A stretch of DNA of 35,931 nucleotides from Mycobacterium sp. (GTDB taxonomy: Bacteria; Actinomycetota; Actinomycetes; Mycobacteriales; Mycobacteriaceae), in NCBI GenBank assembly GCA_031292695.1, contig JARLGS010000986.1:1-35931 (forward strand), read 5' to 3'. The notes beneath the pieces are model-generated. The model saw only the letters and a program-made list of their open reading frames with translations. It did no database searches and had not been told where the DNA came from. Below are positions 31,599-35,931 of this stretch, one piece after another (position 1 is the stretch's first letter; the number at the start of each line of letters is the position of its first letter). A program made the position numbers and the translations under genes.

Positions 31599-31630
31599 TT
31601 TATAGTAAATTGTTTAGCGGATTCGGTGAA
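31599..31630. promoter_or_regulatory. Promoter/operator, copy 2 of the duplicated element
   Basis: TATAAA on the minus strand (complement of 31599-31604) is a likely -10 for the ligase operon. The 30 bases 31601-31630 match 24629-24658 at 25 positions. The palindrome is weaker here (GTAAATTGTTTAGC). The element also lies upstream of the divergent, damaged acyl-CoA dehydrogenase at 31686, so one regulator could have controlled both directions. Confidence 0.65.
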
Positions 31631-31685
31631 GGTTTTCGTGTCGACTGAAGTGGGCGACGTGGTAAATGGTCGTCGACGCGGTTAT

Positions 31686-32811
31686 ATGACCCAGATCGCA
31701 CAGTATCGCCAGGACTTTCGCCGCTATTTGCGGGAGTTGGACTGGGCGGCCGAATGGCGCAATGCCGCCTTCTACAGCGCCGAGGACGGCGTGGCCCACG
31801 ACGCTCGGGTGCTTGCACGGCTTCACGAGGATGGCTGGAACCGCTACGGATGGCCAGAGTCGGCCGGCGGTGTGGGCGGGAACGAGATTCACCGGGCCGT
31901 CTACTACGAGGAACTCAGCCACGCGATGTCGGCGGTGCCGGCCCAGCACTGGACGCTGGAGACACCGGGGCCGGCCCTACTGAAGTTCGCGCCTGGTTTG
32001 GCCGCGCAGTACCTACCCGGCTTCCTCGACGGCAGTGAGTGGTGCGGCCAGTGCTTCTTCGAGCCGGACTCGGGGAGCGATCTGGCAACGCTGCGCACCC
32101 GTGCCGTTGCCGGCGGCGATGGGAACTTCGTCGTCAACGGCCAGAAGATCTGGACCAGTCAGGGCCCGACCGCAACGCGGCTGCTGGTGCTGGTGCGCAC
32201 CGGAGCGCCCGAGACCCGGCGTCGCGGCCTGACCATGATCATGGTTGACGCCGAGGCGCCTGGCGTTACCGTCCGCCCGATCGCGCTGGCCAGCGGGCGC
32301 CGCGAACTGGCCGAGGTGCTTTTCGATGACGTCGCGGTGCCGCGCGAGCGCGTCATCGGTGAGATCGACGGCGGGTGGACCGTTGCGATGCACCTGATGC
32401 AGTACGAGCGCGGCAGATATGGCTACGCGGTGCTCACCGAGCTTGCCCGGCTGCGCAAAGACATGGTGGCCGGTGGCTCCTCGCCGGCGCAGCGGGAGTG
32501 GTTCGGGCGGGTTTTCGTCGACGTCAAGTCGGCGCAGGCGCGCACCGCGACGACGGTTCGTAAGCTTGCCGACGGCACGACCATTGGCCCGGGAAGCAGC
32601 GTCGACAAGTTGTTGATCAGTCGCGTTGTTGTTCAGTCGTGCCGAAAAAGAGCTCAACGACCTGATTCTCGACGTACAACGCGAGCAGATGATCGCCGGC
32701 GGGGCGCAGCGGCGCCGAGGCGGACACGGCTCGCGCCGAGTGGTGGTACTCGCGCGCGGCGTCGATCATGGGCGGAACGGCGAGGTGCAGCGGGGCATGG
32801 GGCGCTCCCCG
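31686..32811 (+). pseudogene. Acyl-CoA dehydrogenase, frameshifted in its C-terminal third
   Basis: From ATG 31686 (M-T-Q-I-A-Q-Y-R-Q-D-F-R; a GTG at 31626 is also in frame) the frame encodes the N-terminal and middle domains (C-F-F-E-P-D-S-G-S-D-L, then I-W-T-S-Q-G-P) up to S-S-V-D-K-L-L-I-S near 32620. There it breaks. The next bases continue the protein in the +1 frame (S-R-A-E-K-E-L-N-D-L-I-L-D-V), then shift again near 32713 (A-E-A-D-T-A-R-A-E-W-W-Y-S-R-A-A-S-I-M-G-G-T-A) and back near 32780 (E-V-Q-R-G-M). The first break is a 16-bp tandem duplication. The unshifted frame ends in Arg/Ala-rich nonsense at 32948. Only a truncated, probably inactive protein can be made if the sequence is correct. 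Confidence 0.8.
32610..32641 (+). repeat. 16-bp tandem duplication inside the acyl-CoA dehydrogenase
   Basis: TTGTTGATCAGTCGCG (32610-32625) is followed directly by TTGTTGTTCAGTCGTG (32626-32641), 14 of 16 bases identical. Sixteen is one more than a multiple of three, which accounts exactly for the first frameshift. Deleting either unit restores K-L-L-[I/F]-S-R-A-E-K-E-L. Confidence 0.8.
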
Positions 32812-32817
32812 GTTCAG

Positions 32818-32931
32818 ACGGACTCGCTGAATCGGGTGATGCTGGCCGAACTGGCGACCCACCTTCAGCTGGAGGCCATGCTCGGCGAGAGACTATCGAG
32901 AGCTATTCCCCGGGAAGCGCGTTACCTGTGA
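32818..32931 (+). pseudogene. Possible crotonase C-terminal remnant
   Basis: After the acyl-CoA dehydrogenase remnant the frame reads D-S-L-N-R-V-M-L-A-E-L-A-T-H-L-Q-L-E-A-M-L-G-E-R. This does not resemble a dehydrogenase tail but does resemble the C-terminal helices of enoyl-CoA hydratases. One base later, another frame gives D-Y-R-E-L-F-P-G-K-R, recalling the usual D-(F/Y)-x-E-x-x-x-x-F-x-x-K-R end. It may be the stump of a crotonase gene fused by deletion to the damaged dehydrogenase. The match is by eye and weak. Confidence 0.3.
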
Positions 32932-32963
32932 TCGTCGACTGCAGCTGAGGAGAAGGAAAAACC

Positions 32964-34106
32964 ATGCGCCGCAACATTTTCGAGGATGTTCACAACGACT
33001 TCCGCGCCAGCGCACGAGCATTCTTCGAACGTGAATGCGCACCCCACAGCGAGAAGTGGGAACGCGAAGGCAAAGTCAGCCGCGAGGCATGGCGCGCCGC
33101 GGGTGAGCATGGCTTGATCGGCTGGGCGCTGCCGGAGCGCTTCGGCGGCATGGGACTGACCGATTACCGCTTCAATCAGATTCTCTCCGAGGAGATGATG
33201 GCCACCGGGTCGGTGGGCATCGGTCTGGGCGTGCAGAACGACATCCTGGTGCCCTATCTCGACGAACTCACCACCGAGGAGCAGAAGGAGCGCTGGCTGC
33301 CCAGGTTCATCTCCGGTGAGTACATCGGCTCGATCGCGATGTCTGAGCCGGCCGCCGGCTCTGACCTGGCGGGCATCAAGACCACCGCGACGGATGCCGG
33401 CGACCACTGGGTGGTCAACGGCCAGAAGACGTTCATCAGCAACGGCCTGCTGTCGAAGCTCGTGCTCACTGCGGTCAAAACCGATCCGTCGGCGGGCCGC
33501 AAGGGCATCAGCCTGCTGATGATCGAGGACGGCATGGAGGGCTTCACCCGCGGCCGCAAGCTCGACAAGATCGGCCAATGGTCCGCTGATACCGCAGAGT
33601 TGTTCTTCGACAACGTCCGGGTTCCCAAGGACAACCTGGTGGGCGAGCTCAATCGCGGCTTCTACCATCTTCTTTCGCACCTGCCGAGCGAGCGGCTGGG
33701 TATCGCCTGCTACGGGCTGCCGATGGCCCGGCGCGCGTTGGAGCTGACGAAGAGCTACGCACTCGAGCGCACCGCCTTCGGTCAGCCCGTCGGCAAGTTC
33801 CAGGTGAACCGCCACTTCCTGGCCGAGATGCAGACCAAGCTGGACGCCGCGCAGACCTACCTCGACCAGTGCGTCCTGGCGCTGAACGAGGGCGAGCTGA
33901 CGGCCGAGGATGCCGCGGGCCTGAAGTGGTGGACCACCGAGGTGCAGTGGGAGATCATCGACCGCTGCCTGCAATTGCACGGGGGCTACGGGTACATCAA
34001 CGAGTACGAGGTGGCCCGGCTGTGGCGCGATTCCCGGGTGCAGCGCCTCTACGGCGGGACCACCGAGATCATGAAGGATCTGATGGGCCGGTCGATGGGC
34101 TACTAG
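32964..34106 (+). CDS. Acyl-CoA dehydrogenase (FadE-type), intact
   Basis: 380 residues, ATG with GAGGAGAAGG upstream. Motifs: A-M-S-E-P-A-A-G-S-D-L-A-G-I (about 128-141), W-V-V-N-G-Q-K-T-F-I-S-N, then C-L-Q-L-H-G-G-Y-G-Y-I-N-E-Y and Y-G-G-T-T-E-I-M. The MCAD-position Glu is Gly here (YGGT), but Glu243 in L-P-S-E-R-L matches the alternative catalytic base of LCAD-type enzymes, so it should be active. It oxidises an acyl-CoA, passing electrons to ETF. It follows the wrecked acyl-CoA dehydrogenase and may be the functional survivor of a tandem pair. GC-rich palindromic sequence after the stop may terminate it. Confidence 0.92.
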   Translation: MRRNIFEDVHNDFRASARAFFERECAPHSEKWEREGKVSREAWRAAGEHGLIGWALPERFGGMGLTDYRFNQILSEEMMATGSVGIGLGVQNDILVPYLDELTTEEQKERWLPRFISGEYIGSIAMSEPAAGSDLAGIKTTATDAGDHWVVNGQKTFISNGLLSKLVLTAVKTDPSAGRKGISLLMIEDGMEGFTRGRKLDKIGQWSADTAELFFDNVRVPKDNLVGELNRGFYHLLSHLPSERLGIACYGLPMARRALELTKSYALERTAFGQPVGKFQVNRHFLAEMQTKLDAAQTYLDQCVLALNEGELTAEDAAGLKWWTTEVQWEIIDRCLQLHGGYGYINEYEVARLWRDSRVQRLYGGTTEIMKDLMGRSMGY

Positions 34107-34164
34107 GGCGGATAAGGTTCCGGGCCGGCCGGCGCCGGGCCGCCGTTGGGGCTGCGGCGGGTCG

Positions 34165-34182
34165 GTTGATCGGCCACAACCA
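34165..34182. promoter_or_regulatory. Inverted repeat upstream of GntR regulator
   Basis: GGTTG (34165-34169) and CAACC (34178-34182) form perfect 5-bp arms with 8 bases between them, 30 bases before the regulator's ATG. Size and place suit a FadR/GntR autoregulatory site, but the short arms make chance possible. Confidence 0.35.
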
Positions 34183-34211
34183 GTATTTGAGTCTGCAGGC
34201 GGAGGGCGATT

Positions 34212-34952
34212 ATGGAGGTCAGCAATCTTCGGGAACCGAAGATGGCCGATCGGGTGGCCGCCGTGCTGCGCCGGATGTTCGTTCGCGGTGAGATCGCCGA
34301 GGGCTCGATGCTGCCCCCGGAGTCGGAGCTGATGGAGCGGTTCGGGGTGTCGCGCCCGACGCTGCGCGAGGCGTTTCGGGTGCTGGAGTCCGAGTCGCTG
34401 ATCGAGGTGCAGCGCGGCGTGCGCGGCGGCGCGCGGGTGACGCGTCCGCGACGCGAGACACTGGCCCGCTACGCCGGGCTGATCCTGGAGTACGAGGGAG
34501 TGACGTTGCAAGACGTCTACGACGCCCGGGCCGCCCTGGAGACACCCATGGTGGTGGCGCTGGCCGGCGCTGCCGACCCCGACGCCATCGCCGAACTCGA
34601 GCGGATCGTCGAACACGAATCCCGGCTGCAGCCCGGTGTCGAGTCGATCGACACGATGACCGACTTCCACGCCGCGATCGCGCGCTTGTCGGGCAACAAG
34701 ACCCAGCAGATCGTCAGCGCGATGCTGCATCACATCATCGAAAAGGCCAACCGCTCGTTGCAGCCGACCCACGGTGCAGAGGCCGAGCAGGCGCTGCGCC
34801 GTTCGGCCAAGACACATCGCATCGTCTTGGAACTGATCAAGTCGGGCGACGCGGATAAGGCCGGTGAGCTCTGGCAGCGCCATCTGATGAAGGCAGAGGA
34901 GTTCCTGTTCGCCGGATCCACGTTGTCCACCGTGGTCGAGCTCGTCGAATGA
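34212..34952 (+). CDS. GntR-family transcriptional regulator, FadR subfamily (FCD domain)
   Basis: 246 residues, ATG with a GGAGGG six to seven bases upstream. The N-terminal winged HTH has the GntR signature L-P-P-E-S-E-L-M-E-R-F-G-V-S-R-P-T-L-R-E-A-F-R-V-L-E (about 35-60). The C-terminal FCD helical domain has D-F-H-A-A-I-A-R-L-S-G-N and later His residues (T-H-R-I, Q-R-H-L-M-K) consistent with a metal/ligand pocket. Such regulators sense carboxylates or acyl-CoAs. It is coupled by an ATGA overlap to the thioesterase downstream and lies 105 bases after the acyl-CoA dehydrogenase, a likely target together with itself. Confidence 0.92.
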   Translation: MEVSNLREPKMADRVAAVLRRMFVRGEIAEGSMLPPESELMERFGVSRPTLREAFRVLESESLIEVQRGVRGGARVTRPRRETLARYAGLILEYEGVTLQDVYDARAALETPMVVALAGAADPDAIAELERIVEHESRLQPGVESIDTMTDFHAAIARLSGNKTQQIVSAMLHHIIEKANRSLQPTHGAEAEQALRRSAKTHRIVLELIKSGDADKAGELWQRHLMKAEEFLFAGSTLSTVVELVE

Positions 34953-35785
34953 AGCGCGTCGACGAGCACGAGGTCCAGCGCGACATCGAGACACCCGACA
35001 GCATCCGGGTGCGGTTCGGCATCGACTTCCTCGAGGCCGATCTCGCCGATGCGACCATCGCGATGTCGATGTCGATGCCGATGGCGGGCCTGCGCAACCC
35101 CTTCACCGGCGCGCCGGCGGTGGGTCTGCTGGCCGTCCTGGTCGACGCCGCCGGCGGCATGTCCAACCACTACCGTCGTCGTACCGACCAGTGGACGGTG
35201 ACCACGGAGCTGACATTGGAGCTCAGCCCGGCCGAGTGGGCCGATGCCGAGGAGCCGGTACTCGCGCGGGCCCGCCCGCTGGGCCCGGTCGGCGCCACGA
35301 CCCTGGCCCTGTGCACGTTGAGCCGGGGCGGAGCGGTGATCGGAGCCGGCACGGTTCGTTCGTATTTCATCCCGGCGGGCGACCTGCGGGTCGACCGTGG
35401 CGCGGGCGCACACCGAACCCCGGCGCGGCAGTTGTCGGATCTGCTGGCAGTCGATATCGATGTCAGCTGCGCCGACGCCACGTCGGTACTGCGCCAGCGG
35501 GTCGATCCCGATCTGAACAACGTGATCGGGATCGTGCACGGTGGTGTCGCCGCGGCCAGTCTGGAGTTGACCGCGTCGGCGGCGATCAACGCCGACCACC
35601 GCGGTGATCTGCTGCGCACCGCCTCGTTGCGGGTGAACTTTTTGCGCCCGTTTCTCGCCGGCCTCGATTCGCGATACGTCGGGACGCCGCTGCGCCTCGG
35701 CCGCACCTCCGCGGTCGGCGATGCCCGCGCGATCGGCGAGGACGGGAAGGCGGCGATCACCGCGCGGCTGACCGCCTACCGCTGA
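34949..35785 (+). CDS. Double-hotdog acyl-CoA thioesterase (PaaI-like)
   Basis: 278 residues, ATG overlapping the regulator stop. Two hotdog modules: about 20-140 (N-P-F-T-G-A-P-A-V-G-L-L-A-V-L-V-D-A-A-G-G) and about 155-278, where N-V-I-G-I-V-H-G-G-V-A-A-A-S-L-E-L matches the PaaI/4HBT active-site helix (NxxGxxHGGxxxxxxE/D). It hydrolyses acyl-CoA to acid and CoA, perhaps relieving CoA sequestration or ending the pathway. Coupling to a FadR-type regulator suggests it controls the level of the regulator's acyl-CoA ligand (inference). No anomalies are seen. Confidence 0.82.
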   Translation: MKRVDEHEVQRDIETPDSIRVRFGIDFLEADLADATIAMSMSMPMAGLRNPFTGAPAVGLLAVLVDAAGGMSNHYRRRTDQWTVTTELTLELSPAEWADAEEPVLARARPLGPVGATTLALCTLSRGGAVIGAGTVRSYFIPAGDLRVDRGAGAHRTPARQLSDLLAVDIDVSCADATSVLRQRVDPDLNNVIGIVHGGVAAASLELTASAAINADHRGDLLRTASLRVNFLRPFLAGLDSRYVGTPLRLGRTSAVGDARAIGEDGKAAITARLTAYR

Positions 35786-35839
35786 GCGGCGATTTCGGCC
35801 CGCTTTCGTTCGCAGCGCGACACGGTGTGCGCGCCGGAG

Positions 35840-35931
35840 TCACTTCTTGGAGCGCGCGCGGAAGGCGGCGACCCGCTCCTTGAACTCCGGCGTCGAGAAG
35901 GAGGTCAGCTCCTCGGCCAGCGCGTACTCCA
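35840..35931 (-). CDS. Enoyl-CoA hydratase/isomerase family protein, C-terminal part only
   Basis: On the minus strand the last 29 codons before a TGA (complement of 35840-35842) read E-Y-A-L-A-E-E-L-T-S-F-S-T-P-E-F-K-E-R-V and then A-A-F-R-A-R-S-K-K. This is the usual crotonase C-terminus (xxTPEFxEGVxAFxxKR). The rest lies beyond the window. It is convergent with the thioesterase, 54 bases apart. Confidence 0.8.
   Translation of the reverse strand, partial: EYALAEELTSFSTPEFKERVAAFRARSKK

Noticed and set aside
30071..31648. 525-codon plus-strand frame opposite the acyl-CoA ligase
   Set aside because: Antisense to a ligase with all ANL motifs; it reads across the promoter/operator.
32922..34994. 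690-codon minus-strand frame opposite the acyl-CoA dehydrogenase and GntR genes
   Set aside because: It covers two motif-complete genes and an intergenic region, with no recognisable domain and shadow-like composition.
1..35931. CRISPR arrays, IS elements, phage or defence systems, tRNAs
   Set aside because: No regularly spaced repeats, transposase, integrase or tRNA-like sequence was seen on either strand.

Overview
The window is high-GC, GTG-start-rich DNA from an actinobacterium, most likely a fast-growing Mycobacterium (Mycolicibacterium) or close relative. This rests on the family mix: Ltp-type thiolase/DUF35 pairs, WS/DGAT acyltransferase, several FadD/FadE-type genes and paired PF04909 amidohydrolases. 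The species cannot be fixed from sequence alone. Almost everything is catabolic and CoA-linked. I see no tRNA, rRNA, IS element, phage gene or CRISPR array.

Layout. (A) 1-8317 (+): a tight operon of Ltp-like thiolase (5' end outside the window), DUF35 protein, Rieske oxygenase alpha and beta subunits, acyl-CoA ligase, crotonase, aldehyde dehydrogenase and acyl-CoA dehydrogenase. Its first five genes are the same five protein families as the ibuprofen-degrading ipfDEABF set. (B) 8412-14113: an SDR (-) and an alpha/beta hydrolase (+) in divergent orientation, a canonical thiolase with a cysteine-less DUF35 partner (+), a TetR regulator (-) facing a PF04909 amidohydrolase (+) across a perfect 20-bp palindrome, and a strong terminator hairpin. 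(C) 14484-18055 (+): Ltp-like thiolase, Asp-nucleophile alpha/beta hydrolase, acyl-CoA ligase. (D) 18189-20874 (+): second amidohydrolase, small coupled protein, CoA-transferase-like protein. (E) 31480-20884 (-): acyl-CoA ligase, WS/DGAT, alpha/beta hydrolase, aldehyde dehydrogenase, SDR, aldehyde dehydrogenase, type III CoA-transferase, two-domain VOC protein. (F) 31686-35785 (+): a wrecked acyl-CoA dehydrogenase, an intact acyl-CoA dehydrogenase, a GntR/FadR regulator and a double-hotdog thioesterase. The tail of another crotonase enters on the minus strand at the right edge.

Working model (inference): region A activates a carboxylic acid to its CoA thioester, dioxygenates the CoA-bound ring or skeleton, and removes the acyl side chain with a thiolase-fold/DUF35 lyase. 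The other regions supply beta-oxidation-like steps, C-C hydrolysis or decarboxylation (amidohydrolases, alpha/beta hydrolases), aldehyde and alcohol oxidation, and CoA transfer or release. The substrate cannot be read from the sequence; aryl-alkanoic acids, terpenoid acids and steroid-like acids are all possible.

Regulation: three separate signals are visible. These are a TetR palindrome at 12816-12835, a 30-bp operator-like element found twice (24629-24658 and 31601-31630, 25 of 30 bases identical) overlapping -10 elements, and a possible GntR site upstream of 34212. Several coding starts and one gene body show frameshifts: a 16-bp tandem duplication inside an acyl-CoA dehydrogenase, and strong SD-ATG pairs one base out of frame with the downstream gene at 7105 and 31556. 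These are either real decay or base-call errors.
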